A DNA stretch of 64,000 nt, from NCBI GenBank assembly GCA_016801885.1, contig CM028902.1:1426001-1490000 (forward strand), given 5' to 3'. Of this stretch, positions 40,916-55,800 are shown one piece after another. The first letter of the stretch is position 1, and every line of letters starts with the position of its first letter. Origin of the DNA: Toxotes chatareus. Lineage: Eukaryota > Chordata > Actinopteri > Toxotidae. The position numbers and the translations under genes are program-made. The notes under the pieces are model-generated. The model saw only the letters and a list, made by a program, of their open reading frames with translations. It was not told where the DNA came from and made no database searches.

Positions 40916-43900
40916 TGACATTGTTAAAAATGACTCATTCTGTTTCAGCAGCATTTTACTGTTGTAGCTGCTCAGGTAGAGCTGTTTTTAACTACTTTAT
41001 ATACAGTTAACTAGTTTAGTCCAGTGGTTCCCAACCTAGGGTCAGGTCCCACATCCGGTGTTGGGGCTTTTTTCCCTAATATTTGTCCTTATTCTGAAAT
41101 TTTGGACAATCACAGTTATTTAAATGAAACCATCTGTTTAGAGTTTAGAGGGGAAGTCACTGTTTTCCCTCTGAAATGTAGTGGAGATGAGGAGTAAAGT
41201 AGTTTAAAGTGAGCTGACCCCCTGCCTTCATATCTGCTGCTGGCTACAGGCTCCAGGATACATTAGCCACTACAAGCACAGCACACACTCAGTCTCTGAC
41301 CAAACTGTAAAATATGTGTCATTTCACAATGAATAAACAGAATTTCCATGACGCCTGTGAGCTCAGGCGGTGTCGTATCCAGTTCTGGTTGAAATTCTCA
41401 CTAAAAAGATTTTTCTTTTTCACTTGGAATAAACTCTGTGGATGTTTTATGGTGAAAAATTCTCTGAATGTTCACGTTGTTCTGTTACAGTCCTGTATTA
41501 TCCAACCCTCCTGACCCATCTTCAGCACCTATCATCAAACTAATGACTGTCAGTCATACCGAGGTGGAGCAGTGTTCCCTGTTTGGACGATGAAACAAAG
41601 ATAAACAGGCTTAAAGCCCAGAGCTGATGCCAAGAACACTCACAATTACAACCTGTTAAAGGACAAATTGACAAATTTTCCGTTTCCTGCAGCTTCAAGT
41701 CTTAATTTTAAATTTTAATCTTAATTTAACAACAAGAAATGTAGGACGATCTGTCTGTTGGTGTGTGTGTCCACCACTTTTGTTCAGACTGAAACATCTC
41801 AACAACTTTGTTTCATTTTGATGCAGGAATATATCACTTCCTGATCCTCACACATCATCCCAATACATCACCCAGCGCTGAAAGAGAAGGGAGAGGGCGA
41901 GAGAGGGAGAAGCGCATATTCTCAGAGTGTATTATGGAGAGGAATGCCATTGAATTTGGGTGTTTTTTCATGCGCCAGCCTCTTTTGTGTGCAGGCTATG
42001 GAAGTCCATTGTGCGGGCAGACACCCTGAGAAAAGAGGCGAGCTTGGAGCCGTTGTCTGTCGGTGCTTCTGCATCGCTCGGGCCCTAAAAAGACCTGAAT
42101 GAAGCTCTGCCATCGGAAGCAGCCGGCCCGAACCAAGAGACAATGCCACTGGGCAACTTTGAAGACCAGCAACAATTAAAAATGCAGCTTCACTATATTA
42201 ATTATGCATTCATGCTTTTGTCTTGGCCTTTTCTTGGGAGGGGAGGGTGGTGGCGGGGGGGCTGTGAGGTTTAACATTCAACAGGTCTGAGGCAGAGAGC
42301 GAGAGATTACAGTGAAAAAACAACACATGCAAATGCTTCTGCAAATACTGCCGTTAGAAATTCACTGAGGGAGAAATGTGTGTGTGGTTGGATGTGAAGT
42401 TCTGGGGATTATGGACACTAACAGGAACTTGTGCTAGAAAAAAAAAAACACCCTGGTATTCACTTAATAAAACCAAACTTTGCTTCAGTAAGACAACAAT
42501 AAAACAATTCTGAAAAAAAAAAAAAAAAAAAAGGTCAGAGCTCGACAAACCTCTCGGTTTCATCTCGCAGAGCATGTTGCTAGGAAACTCTGAGTTTCAG
42601 CTCGGAGCTGCACTTTGCAGACTCTTTTTCTTTAAGGCCTTTCTCCCCCTCTCCTCCCTGAGTTGCAGGCAGGACACACATAAAGCAGCTTTCTGAAGGC
42701 ATTGAGGTGAATTTCTGCTGGCTGGCGGCTCTGTCAGGTGGCTCTGTTGTGCTCAGAGTCTCCAGCGAACGGCTCCTTTTGCACCAGTGGGAAGGTTTAT
42801 TCAGAAAAAGCCAACACTGCTTTGAAAAATCGTTCTGTTTTGGGGGGAATTCATGAATCGTTTACAACCAAATCTGTCACACCGAGGACAGGAGGCGAAG
42901 GAAGCACAGTCTCCCCCTGCTGGTCAAGAGACAAACTGTACATCAATCAATAATCAATCAATAACACAATCCTGATCCAATCCTTAAATAAAGGTGGAAG
43001 TGACACATGTGAGTCCATTACACTGGACTATAACCCAGGAAATTACAGATACGTACTTTATTCGTATATAGAGAGTAAAATAATATGTTGTATATATTCT
43101 AAATATGAAGAACTGATCCTATTGGACAAATTCAGTCAAAAGTAAGGTTTGTTTCAGGTTTGTCTTTAATCATGAGTCTGAGCTACAACTTGAGATTCAT
43201 TATTTTAGCCTGTATTTGATTGACAGCTTATCACAGTCTGCTCATTCGGCTCCATTTTCTGGGTGAAGTAATTGCTGCCATGTGGTGGGAACCTTCATCG
43301 CTCCCAAAAACCTGCACCTGTGTGACATTACAGCTCCGTCACACTCTGCTACACTCAGTTCACTCATCTTAACATCCACGGGACAGGAAGTCACAGTCTG
43401 TTACTGTAGGTTTCCCCCTTTATGTTCATTGTTTTTACTTCTTAGAATCATTAGATGAGCAGAGTGAAGAGGTTTAAATGACTGACCTGACTGAAAGATG
43501 AAACGCATCACAGAACCTCTGAGTAATGATGAACAGGTATACTGGGAGTGACAGGTGGACAGCTCTGAGTTATGCTCTCTGTAAACTGACATAATGAGTT
43601 CAGGCTGCTGCAGCTTCTCTTCCTCAGCGCAAACACATTCAACCCAACATTCGTGGCGATGTGTTGTGGAGTGCAGCAGGGGTCAGGGGTCACGTGTGTT
43701 GGCAGCGCGTAACTCGCCATGTGTTTCAAATACAAACAGGACTGCATGAATGAAGGGCTGAATGCAAAGCTCATTAGTGCTGCAGGAGACTGTATGAGGA
43801 GAGTCAGAGATCGTATAGTTGGAGTGAACACAGAAGTGCCTCAACACATTCCTCCCTCTTTATTAAGGTGATCTGTGACCCTGTCTGTCCCAAAATAGAA

Positions 43901-46900
43901 AGTTTTTCCATTGTGTGCGTGTGTGTGTGTGGAGGTAAAGGCTAATACAGTTCATATCGGACCTCTTCTCTCCTAAAAAGGAACTTGTTGTCAGTTGAGA
44001 GACCACTTAGTGCTCTTATACTCTCGTCAGTGTACAGATAAAAGCGAATCAGACCTGCTGTTTTCTGAAGCCTCCTCCACTGGAGAGGCTGGAGAGCAGC
44101 GTTTTGTTTCGCTGCTGGTATGCAGAGAGCAGCCCGGAACGCACAAAGACGGCGATAATAACAGTTAATCTTCGCAAAGGTTCAATGGCTGCCAACCAAC
44201 CAACCAACCCAACGAGCCGGCTGCGATTCAGAGCCGGCTCAACAATGGCAGCGAAACATCAAAGTGGGAGGCAGAGCAGAGCGGCCGGTTCCCATCACCT
44301 AAATCAACAAGGCCTGGGCAGAAAGTAAACACGCAGAGCTAACAGAAGGAGTCAGGTTCGTACGGATGTTACAGACTGCTGTATCAAACATTTCCACCTT
44401 AATTAAACATCCAGTAACTGAGTGTGTTTTTCAGGAGTTAAGCTCAAAAGGATATTTCTCAAACATTTTTGTTCTCAGTGTTCTGTCAGTGACAGATTCA
44501 CTCTGTCAAAGCTGAAATGATAAGTGGAATTATTATGTATTTGTCTTGTTGCCAACAAATCCCATGAAAAGACCGAAACCAACAAAGTGTTGGTCTGTGT
44601 TTCAGTGCTACCTTCCCTCTGTGGATCTTAGCCACAAGCCCACTGATCCCTGCTGAAGCTCACAGATCTATACTTTCATTTTTTTTTAAAGATTCAGTAA
44701 TTTTCCTAAAGCAGCTGCTCTCTGTAGTTTCTAACAAACAAGAGAAAACAGCGGATTTATCCACAGTTGTTCCTGTGTTTTGGGTGATTTCTGTGTTTGA
44801 TGTGTTCGCTGTGATCAGTCCCTCTGAGCACGCTCTGTTGAGAACTTGACCGACGTATCGATTCAACACTTTGTGATGTGACAGAAACTGTGTGGGTTCG
44901 ATGAGGATCACTGGGGGGCTGTGAACCTGCCTCCTGACGGTTACCAGCTCCAGAGCCTGACCTCTGACCTCTCTATCACGAGGGAGGGAGGGGGGTAGAA
45001 GGGCTTATACAGTGAGTGTCGGGTGGGTGGGGTGGTGGGTGGTTAATGACACCCAGTCTGTTATGTGTGACACGACCTCGTTACCTCAATCCATGTATTG
45101 ATGCGGGGGGGAGGATTATAAACCAGCCCGACAACACATTCAGCTCCACTGCTGCTGTTAAAGGTTCAGTTCACACAAATCAAAGAATGACATATTCCTT
45201 CAGTTGAAAGTGATTCCAATGAATTCTTTTTTTACTTGTCTTTCTTTGTTCCTGTTTTGTTTTCTTCTATTTTCATTTCATTTTCTTATTTTTTCATTAT
45301 TTTTTCTGTTTTCATTTCCTTCTTATTTTCTTTTTAACGTCTCTTTGTGAATGTGTTGCCTTCACGTGTTATGGTTATTTTTTGTTTGTGACAGAATCAA
45401 AGCAAATTAAAATATAATATAATTTATAACTATGTTTAGCTAAATATTAATCATGTTAACAAGCAACAAAAATACTAAATAAAACATGTATTTAAAACTA
45501 TGTGTAAACATATAAGTTAATGATGATGATGATCCAGATGATCCAGGAGCACAGCTGGTTAACTCTTCGACAGGACTGACCCTGGAGGTTAAATCACCAA
45601 ACATCCACCCATCCCTTTATTACAGTAATGAAACTTTTCCTTACACCTGACTCTGTGTATTGGCCATGTGTGAATGTGTTGACCTGCATTAACTTGAAGC
45701 AGGGTGGAGCTGAGGAAGAGCACAAAGCTCAGCAGAGTCACTCTGGAAAAACAAAGATTACAAACACATGCACAATAAAAAGTGCATGAGTTTATCTGAT
45801 GTCCTGGAAAACGCCCTGGGAACCTTCCCTCGGGGGATTTGTTGTTGTCTGTTCGTTTCAATGGACGGTGCCTTTTTCCCATGTAACATCATCTGAGGGT
45901 GGAACCTGTCTGTGGATCTGAAAAGGATGGAGCTTTTTCGCTGACTGTAAAAGGGACCTGATTATCACCTCAGCATCATTTCTTCCTTTAGTGTTGACAC
46001 AAAGATGAAGAGCTGTGGTTTGTCCTGTAGAGCTAAAGAGCAACACGTTCCGATTCCTAAGCATCAAAGCAGGTCATTTGTCAGTGGACTCACATTTGTC
46101 CACGTCACATCTCATAAAGAGACACATAGACGTGTTTTCTGATCGGAGGCCATTATCATCAGCATGATGTTGTTTCCAAGGGTTAGGGTTGAAAAATAGA
46201 CATGAACATCATTTTGCTGAAATGACTGATGCAGTCTGTGCAGTACCTTCTGGGCAGATCATCATGAAACTGTGAATGTCTGTGGCTAGGATTTTGGTGA
46301 CCCCGTGACCTTTCCTCTTCCACCACCATCAGGCCAAACTTTCATCTTAAACCACACATTTTTTTTTATAACAACTTATCTGTCTCTGTGACCCCTCGGG
46401 TTTTAATGACCCCATGGACTGTTTTTTTTCCCTTCACCACAGGTAGGGATTTGACTGTAGAAAACCAGTGTTTGTTCAACTCAAAGATTAAGAAGGTGGA
46501 CACTACAGCCTCTGTGGTCGGAAACTTGTTTTTGGACAAACTCTTTTTTTACCTGCTGTGTTGACGTAAAAACACTTGGAGGGTAAAGGTCTGAGCAGGA
46601 TTCAAACCTGCGCCACTTCCATCGAAAACGCTCTGTCACCACATTCACTTCCTGTGCCGACTGGTTGATCGATCAGTGGATGTCTCCCTCTGCTCTTCCT
46701 GCAGGATCAATAATCTGTTCGGAGCAGTTCCAACCTCTGAACCACTAGTCGGTTTTCTGCCTCTTCACAAGCAGCTTGTTTTGTCCTGGGAATGTTTTCT
46801 ACTCCGTGTTCCCTGTTTGGTCACGTGGGCCGGGCTCCGTGACAAACCACTCTGCTGAATGACTCACACAGTAAACAGGTGAAAAGAGGAGGAGAGTAAA

Positions 46901-49430
46901 GTTTATCCCTCTCTGGCCTGTTCGTTTTCCTGCACAGATCATTTCAGGTCACAGGCTCATGTTGGAGGGAAAATCACTCTCAGCCTGGGTCCAGTTTGTA
47001 GGAAAGTCATAGAAAACTGTCTGAAAGCTCCAAAAAATCCCTGAATGGGTGCTCTGTGGGAGTACAACTAATTTTATTAGCCCCCTTGGAAACATTCAAC
47101 CTAACAAGTGGAAAGCAGTTTCTGCATAAATTAAAGATAATCCAGAGTAAATTATGCAAATATATTCGCCCAGATAAAGGAGGGGGCAGTGTGCTCGTTC
47201 ATTGTGAGGTTAAAAAATCCAAGCCAGCGGATGAAACTGAACTGAGGGAAACTTTGCGAGGTCTCGGCCTGTGAGGAAATCAGACAGGGATGTGCCCAGC
47301 CATGAAATGTTCATCGCATCAGTTTTCAGCCGCTGGTTTCACCTTAATCCAGAGAAAATCAACGTGCAGAGACATTATGTGAAAACGAAGTTGGTGAAGA
47401 ACGTTACCATGATGTAATGCACTTGAGAGAGTTTTGAAAACTCTCCCTGGTGGACATGGTCAGATCAACCTGTCAGGGCAAAAAAAAAAAGAGCTGTTGG
47501 ATCCCACACAGGGGCTGAATGCCAAGAGCTGAGATCCTGGTTTTGTCCTGGTGACAGGAAATCTGCGCCAGGATTTTACCATCTCAGAGCTGGTGTGTCT
47601 GGGTACAGTTGTGTTTTCATGTGTTAAAGATTGTTGTGAAATAAAGACGCCTTCTCCAAATCTCTAACACAATCATGCAACTGTGCTGTTGCTGCAGTGA
47701 TTTACTGTTCAGCTGTGTGGCAGAATCAGCAGAGGAGGAAGTTTTCAGATCCTTTTCCTCACTGAGTGGGTCCACGTTTCAGACGTTTCACTGCCAAATT
47801 CTCTCACAGTTTCATTTAAATAACAGAAAGATGAGAAAAGTCCAAAACATAAATTCACTGCGTGTATCAGAACTTTGTTTGCTCTTCTTCTTTCCCGTTA
47901 AGTGTCTCACTGTTGGGAAACACTGGACTAAAGCAGCTAACTGTGGAGTATTTTTACATTCTGCTACTGATGCTTTTACTTATATAAAAGTACGGTTATA
48001 TTTATATCTAATATAATATTTTTCTTTTATGAGATTTACAAAGTCTTTGTTCTAAACTGGACTCACTGTGTCCTGGTTCTACAGAGTTAAAATTTCAGAT
48101 TTCAGATTTCAGTCTTCTCACCTGGCTCTGCAGAAAACCGAGAGCCGGATGATTTCTCTTCCTCTTTCCCTGAAACCTTGACTCAACGTTTCATACATTT
48201 CTGATGCATGATACTCTGTGCTGTGTTACATTCTTTGATACTAACCAACATTTTCTCACACACACACATACACACACTCCACATTCCCAGAGTGAATTGT
48301 GATTTCTGGGTCACCGCTGATGTTTTGGTCTCCATTTCAGAGCGAAGTGGAAACGTCTCTCAGGGGTCAGGAGGTCAGCAGCCCCTGTGAACTCCACCAC
48401 ACACACTTAAAAAAAAAATGCCTCTTTGCCGTTTCACTCAATTACTCTTTAGGTTGTGTTAATGACTCCCCGCTGTCTGCAGGCTGAGAGTCCCAACTGC
48501 TGCTCCGCTTCACCCTGATGGAGAAGTCAGAGCACCTGACGATGTCCTGAAAACAGAAACTCCTCTGAAAGGATGCAAATCAAACATGTGTAATGTTATT
48601 CACAGGTTCCTGATGAGGCGTTGGTTTATTTATTTAATGCCAATGTTTTTATTCCTTGTGTGAATCACAGCTTTGACTTCAGTTTTGACTGAGCTGGTGT
48701 CTGTGAGAGTTCAGTGGTTTGTCACAGGCCTCTTCTTCTTTTCTTGGAGCTGTTTGGGAAATGAAAGACGTGGGACCACACCTTAAACGGGATAATGTGA
48801 TCAGAACGCTTATTTTTATTATACGTTTATAATTATTGGAGAATATGGTACTAAAGCAGTGGAGAACAAGTGAGAAGAGAAATCACACATCAATGCTACT
48901 GACATGAAGTTTACATTGTCCAAACACACAGATTTCCAAGGCTGGATAATCAACCACACAGAGTGAGCTTCCTCTTCAGGCCCCAAAGGGTTAATTAGTC
49001 TGCGGTAATTAGATTAACTGATTAATATAAAGTGATAAAAACTAATGGAAAAGGCTTCAAGGCGAGTCTTGCTTTTAATGCTGGGGTGTCAGCAGGGGCT
49101 ATCTGGACTCATGGTCCCTTCTTTTTGCTTTCTTTCCTTGGTTCCTTTTCCAGTTTTCCTTCTACCATCATATTATATTTTATTATTCCCCGTTTTTATT
49201 TCTCTCCTTCTTTTCCATTTTCTCCTCTTCTCAAATTTATTTCGTTTTTCTTTCCCTCATAACTTTACATTCAAACGTCGGCCCTTTTCTCTCAGTTCAT
49301 TTTCCTCCCGCTTTCATAGTTTGATAGAAACAATAAAAAATAAATAAAGAAATGAATGATAAATAAATAAATAAATAAATAAAACTATAAGAAATAATAA
49401 CAGGTTATTGTGGTGTCTGTAGTATTCGTT
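40916..49430. other. Gene-poor interval
   Basis: About 8.5 kb without any exon I can support. It holds homopolymer runs (for example A20 at about 42513-42532), a (TAAA)n stretch at 49362-49384 and dispersed-repeat debris. It may contain distal regulatory sequence for the gene that starts at 49761, but nothing shows this directly. Confidence 0.4.
46580..46665 (-). other. tRNA-Ser-like remnant or SINE head
   Basis: The minus strand contains GGCGCAGGTTTGAATCCTGC, a B-box arm like that of tRNA-Ser, with TTTTCGATGGAAGTG before it. A full cloverleaf and a proper A box are not evident. Most likely a pseudogene or SINE fragment. Confidence 0.3.
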
Positions 49431-49439
49431 GCGGTGTCG

Positions 49440-49760
49440 TGTGGAGGAAGTGAGGCCGGTGTGGTCGCGGGCTGTGGGCGGTGCACAGCTTCAGTCTGGC
49501 GGCTTCTCCTCAGTCAGTCAGTCGGTGTGGAGGAGAGCGGACGGAGAGGAGCGTCGCACCGGGACCCGGGATCTGTACTACACATACACAGCGGCAAGTG
49601 CACAACCGACCGACCAACCGACCGACCGATCGGCAGGCAGGAGCGGAGCGGAGCGGAGCAACATGGACCTGTGAGGGCGGAGGGGCCGACCGGGACCTGC
49701 TCCCCAAAAAATCACTGATTTGTTTATTATTACCGCGTCTGCGAGCTTTTCCCCCCCAAC
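49440..49760 (+). promoter_or_regulatory. GC-rich 5' UTR with a minimal upstream ORF
   Basis: CpG-rich tract with short direct repeats: (CCGA)n near 49606-49628 and (GGAGC)n at 49641-49659. An upstream ORF ATG GAC CTG TGA (49663-49674) encodes only Met-Asp-Leu and precedes the main ATG by 86 bases. Such short uORFs commonly reduce translation of the main frame; that is inference here. Confidence 0.6.
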
Positions 49761-49824
49761 ATGGAGACCAGAGGCTGCTGCTGGCTGCTCCTGGCTGCTC
49801 ACCTCATCTTCATCTGCCCACAAG
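49761..49824 (+). CDS. First coding exon (signal peptide) of a secreted or membrane protein
   Basis: The reading METRGCCWLLLAAHLIFICP is a typical signal peptide: short charged n-region, Leu-rich core, then a cleavage-compatible end. The exon stops in phase 1 at CACAAG/GTAAGA (49824). A phase-1 signal-peptide exon followed by a very long first intron is usual for vertebrate receptors and adhesion proteins, many of whose extracellular domains are phase-1 modules. No downstream exon was found before the window ends, so the protein cannot be identified. Confidence 0.75.
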
Positions 49825-52800
49825 GTAAGACTGTCAGTCACACTTTGTCCGCACGGGACACAGAAACCTTTAAATCTCCTCTGTTGTTCGGATTTTATTC
49901 TAACTGCGTGGTTTTCAACTTGCTGCGCCAAGTTGACGGTGATTGCGCAGCAGCGTCAGGTGAGCAGGGAGGTGAGCTGCGCCCGAAACTAACCGAAGGA
50001 GGAGAAGAAGCGTGTAGTTTGTGTATTTGTATTTTCGTTAGAATGAAAAACCTTCTGCTCTGTTGTATCATCAGCAGCAGTGAAGCTGCAGTGCGTAACG
50101 CGTTGTGCGTCTTTGGAAACACCGAAGCAAACGAACCCAACACGTTTGTTTTTGAACAGATTTCTGGGGTGGCTCGGATCTCTGTGCTCCCTCTGTGGAT
50201 GATCACACTCCAGCTCTGGTGGGATCGCAGATTAAAACGTTGAGAGTCGCAGCGCGTCACATATCAGCTCCAAACCCGAGCTGTCAAGCATGAAAAGAGA
50301 AGTTTGGACACGGTAGTCTGACTGGCTTATTAAGAGTGTCAGAAGCTCCATATCTGGCAACAACAACAGCAGTAATCCTATAATGCACCTCAGAGACAGA
50401 AACTATCCCTGAGAAAACCCATAAACAAACAGACATCTGTTTAATTTCCCCTCCTGAAGCGTTTCATAGAAACTTCAGGAGAAACATATTAAACATATTA
50501 AACAGGTAAAGTTAATGTGACTGTAAACTCAGGTCCTGAGGTCTCTGATCTGATCTCTGATTTGTGATGCTGTTGTGTTGGAGCTGTCAGTCAGTCGGAT
50601 CCCATGGGAGTAAAATCAGCTTGTTTCAGGTTTAGGTGGTGTCTGTTTGGACTGTGGGGACTGTTCCAACCTGCCTGCTCACAAAAATGAAGGGACGCAG
50701 GTTTGAAAGGAAGCTGAAGCTCTCAGCCCAGCCTGGAGTTTTCAGGTCGCAGGTTTTCCTTCCAGCCAGCAAGCCAATGCTCAACATGTCCTGCTGTTCT
50801 TCTGGAAAAAAAAAATCAGAATCTGAGTATCTGATCTAAACTTTCAGTAGTTTTTGATTCACATTTCCGTCAGTGCCAGAATAAATTTGTCTTTTAGTTT
50901 CAGTAAGCAGCTCTGGGGCTGAGCCTGAGCTATAATGGCAGGAAAAGCCACAAGGCGTCCTCAAATTAAAGGTCATTTTCTAAGCATCTAAACACAGTGG
51001 GCGGAACTTTTCTAAAATGTGTTGTTTGTGAGATTTCACCATGACATAGAATGTAATGTGATTACTGTGTTACAGTCTAAAATTCAGTATCATTGTAGTT
51101 ACTAATTCCAGTGACTTTGTGTGATCAGCCTCCTTGTTGTAGCTTCTACATTAAGAGGAGAAATGATATATTTCATATGTAATTTATTACTATTATTTAC
51201 TTGTAGTGCTCTTAGATGACTTTGCTAACACCTGGTGTGTTAATATCAGCGTGGCTAACGTTAACATTGATGGTCAGTAAATCTCTCCAGAATGTAAAGT
51301 GGCTGCTTGTTAAACCACAGTGTCATACCACAGTGTGAAACCACAGTGACGTGGTGTCTGGATGTGGCTGCTGTGGAGTTTGTTTGACACGTGTGGTTTT
51401 GATGGAACGAGTTACTTGAGCTTTTGAGTGATTGTTAAAGTAACATGATCTTTTTTTTTTTAAAAACACGGCCAACGGTGTAAAACTGTGATGATTCATT
51501 ACTAATGATCTCTGAAACTAATTTAACTTCTGGCTTTTCTTGTCACTCTGATGCATTTTTCCTTTTCTGGACCAGGGAACAGAGCAGATATGATAACTGG
51601 TAAATCTTTAAAACAAACTGTGGTAAACTAACGAGCTCATTAACGACTTGTTTGAGAATCAGTGGTTGCCAATCAGGTGCGAATAAGCGGATTTAGGAAA
51701 TAAAGCGTGTAAGAATTCAGCCACAAAGCAGGAGCTGACCCGTTACCACATGTTCAGAGCACATGCTTCCTCTGGAGTTTCTCAGACGCCTGAATGAGTC
51801 GGTGAAACCCGTCTCATAGAAGGTCCATTTAGTAGCTGCTCTGGAGCTGTCAGTCATATCACATGATCTCCTTTAGCAGATGGGGTTTGTCCAGTTAATT
51901 TCTGTTTCATTCATTCTGGCTGTTCTGTCAGTGATGTGTTTTTGCAGGTGGATGATTAACAGCTCTGTATCACTGTAATATTATATCCTGTATCAGCTTC
52001 TGCTAACACGTCACTGAAGCTACATGATGCTGCATTGAGGGAAATATCCAAACCTGGGAACGTGTTTTTTTTAAGTTCAATTACTACATTAAAAATTAGA
52101 AATACTCTTCGTGTCTTGTGCATCGTGTCATTTAGCTAACTTCAGCAGATATATTTGGCATCTTTGAAAATGTAGCGATCTCTGCCAGGAAGATGAATTT
52201 CAGTGGGATCTGTGAATTTTTTTTTTGTTTGTTTTTTTTTAAATCACACAGTGAAGGTTTGTAATAATGGGCAGGGCTTAGGAGCTTTAAGAAGTCAGTG
52301 GAGATGAATCAGGATTTGTCACCATAAGTCTGAGCCCTGGAAGGGGTTTCCAGCTCTTATCCTTTGGTTTGCCCTCCCAGCCGTACGGTACGGTCGCAGC
52401 GTGCCAGAGAGGACACTGATCTGCTTGGCTGAATCTTTTCGGGGGGTGAGACATGAAACAAAGATTAGGGGGAGAAGCTGGTCGGAGCCAGTTTTAGAGA
52501 TGTGAAACCTTTTGTGGCCGGGCCAGTGAGCCTGGATCTGTGCTGGATGGTTCGGTACCTGCAGAAAGCGTCCGGGCTCCCTCACGCCCCCTCCCTTTTC
52601 ATTTGGGCTGTTTTTAAATGAAGCTTTGATGAAATGTCGCAGCACAAAGGAGGTGCCAGTTCGCTGAGGAGGCAGCACAGGAATGGTTGATGGTGGAAGA
52701 AAAGACACATGAGGAGAAAACTCAGCACCATCTGTCCTCCCAAATGATATTTGTGAATGGGCAGTGCCAGCCGTGCCCTGCGCTCCGTCTGGGCTCGTGG

Positions 52801-55800
52801 AGTCTCCGGGCCTCTTGTTGTCTAACAGGGAGTCTGTGGACAGATGGCTGTCTCAGTCAGGCAGTCTGTCAGTCAAAGACATGCAGGGGGCCACCGTGGA
52901 TGCGGTGTCCACCAAAACCACCACAGACACTGAGATGCCAAAATGCGACGAATAGTGTTTATTGTCCGTCGTTGTTAAAAGAGAGACACATCTTTTCAAA
53001 TCCATGTGAAAACAAAGCTCACATGCTCATATGTACACTGGAAGTGTTACTGCTCACTGTAAGTGTTCCAGTAATTCTCTCATAATGAGATTCCAGTGTA
53101 AGTTCTAGGGGACAACACCCTTGTCTTTAAGCAGTTGGAGTCAGAAAAATCCGATGTTTCTTTACACAGGTGCAGAATCATCTGCATCAAACTCATACTG
53201 GCCGACAGACTGGACTGTATGAGGTCAGTGTGATGGTCAGTATAAACAGGAGGAACCTGGTTCAGTGTTCATGTGAAATTGTGAATCATCTCAGCAGCAG
53301 ATTTCCATGTAAGGTGGACGTTTGTGCTCCTCAGAGGATCAATCCTCAAGACTTTAGTAACCTCCTGACTTTTTTCCTACCATCAGTATCAGGACAAATT
53401 TGTACTTGGTTGAAAGAATGGTTGAAAGAGTCAAACGATCACATTTCCTGTCTAAGACCAGACCACGTTCACAGAGTCCAGAGAGCTCATGTTCACCAGG
53501 TTAGAGGTGCTTTGGTTTTTACTCTTTCCTTTATCTTGCACATTAGAATCATAGGTAACTACCACAATTTTAAAAGAAGAGTAGAATTATGACTCATGTG
53601 AAACCTGCCAGAGTAAGAAAACTATGATGGTTAGAATTTGTTGAAATTATTAATTTATTGTCTGTTTCTTAGTGATTTTATTGATGATGGTTTAGGTGTT
53701 TATCGTGTTGGTTTGTGGTTGTATGATGTCGCACATCAATGACCTCAGTGGGAATTTGTCTTCTTCGCCTTCTCTGTGACCGTTGCTGTGTGTGATTTGC
53801 AAAGTGAACGTATATTTTCCTCAAACAGCTTCAGCTCTTTGTGTTTGATTTGTGGATTTGTGAGGTCAGAATCATCGGCTTGTTGAAAAGATGTAAAACA
53901 AAGATTTGATTTGTGCTGAGGTTGATTGTGACTCTGAGCAGATGTTCAAGTTTCAGATCTCGACAGATTTTAATTCTCAGGGATTCAAACACATTTCACA
54001 CCCATCGTACTCTGATCCAGAGAATTAAATACAGTAAATAAAGCTCATTTGGATTCTGTTAGTTGTTTGGGGAAAGACACAAACAAGGCTGTGGTCACCT
54101 CAAACAACCTCTTCTTTCCTCAGTCTTTCCTCTCCTTTACATTCATGTCTTTATTTCCTCCTGTTTCCCACCATCCTCTCCCTTTCTGTCTCTTTTCTTT
54201 CCTCCACGTTATCCTTCCATCTCCGTCCAAATCAGCTTCAGCCGGGCAGACGTCCCTCGCTGCCCCACTGGTAGTCTGGGAAAAAAAAAAAAAAAAAGCA
54301 GATTTCCAGTCATGGCAGCCGGGGTATTTGATGACCAGATTAGTGGGTATTAGGCTCAACAGCATTCACTCAGGCATACACAGGGGCCACTGGTTTGAAT
54401 CCTCCAGAGTCGCCCCTCTTTTTTTCTCCGCTGGCCCTCGGCTGAATGCGGGCTGGGGTTACGTGGGGAAACAACCAGCCGGGTCCTCGGCAGAGGTCAG
54501 CTAAGGAGGCCCGTCCATCCTGTGCCGCCTCCTCAGGCCCGGCCCGGTGAATTATGCTGTCAGAGGGGAGATTTGTTTTGTAACAGTAGGAAAGGGGGGC
54601 AACTACAGAAAGAAGGGAGGTGTAAGGGGGTAGATTGAGGAGGGGAGTGGTGGGGTGGGGTGCAGAGCAGCAGAGAAAAGAATAGGGGTGGGGGGGGGGT
54701 GGATTCAGGGGAGAGCATTTAAGCGTGACGCATGATGGCACTGCGATTTGTCCCAGTGGCGGCGGCAGTGAGGAGGAGAGGACGCTGTCACACTGTGAAG
54801 CTGGAGCAGAAGTGTGGGAGCGCAGTGTGTTGGGGGGTGTACACACACACACACACACACACACATTCTTCCTGCGACACCTCGAGGTTGGAGGCCTCAC
54901 AGAGCGATGGAGCGCAGGTTAAGCAGCACTCCTGCCTTCATTAGTCTTCGTTAACATCCCCAGCCTCGTTACACCCCCACCCCCTACCCCCCCCCCCCCC
55001 GATCTCACTGTGTCTCCCATCTCTGTTCTCAGGCCTCCGTTCCCCTCAACACTGTAAAAAAAACGCTCGTCCTAACAAGTTGTTTGGTCCCAGTTTGTGA
55101 GTGAGTCTCTCAGTTTGCTCCACAGCCGATGGATCATGTGAAGCACAAGCTGCCAAACGACAACGAGATAAAGGCTAAAACTTAGAAAACTATGATTGAA
55201 ATCAGGAACTGTCTGGTTTTAAATCTGGCCAACTTTCGGAGACAGCTTTCGGTGCCTGGGACTTTTCATTACTCTGTTTTAGTTATGATCAGTACAGGTT
55301 TGATAACCAGCCCTAAAAAGACCAGAGCAGTGAATTCTTAATCTACTGTAGCAGCTTATTTGGATATTTTTCTTATTTTTATGGTGAAGTTTCCAGACTC
55401 TTCACATGTCAGTGAGTCTCTAATTGAACATGCCTTAAATAAAATGAGGGGAAAAAATGTACAAATCCAGGAAACAGATCATTTCTTTTTGTTCAAAGAA
55501 TTTTTTTGGACCAGTTGTCAGAAAATTTGTGGAGCACATTTTCAGAAACAAGTGAAATAAAGTTTTAGGCTGCCCTTCTTTTCCCTCCATTCACTTTCCA
55601 CTTAATTAAATTTAGACAAAGTATTTAAACATAAAAAGAAGATGACTGAAATCTTCTGTTTTTTATGGCTGCACAGTTAAATCAGATGCATTTATTCTGG
55701 ATGTTACTGAAACTACCATTTAAAATCCAGCTCTGCAGGTTTGAACAACATGAAATTGTAAAGATGAAAAAGTTCAGCAGAGTTTAGGAAAATAAGATTT

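Noticed and set aside
54049..54900. Overlapping 151- and 176-codon frames on both strands
   Set aside because: Low-complexity Pro/Ser text with an A17 run and an AC repeat; no splice context or domain.
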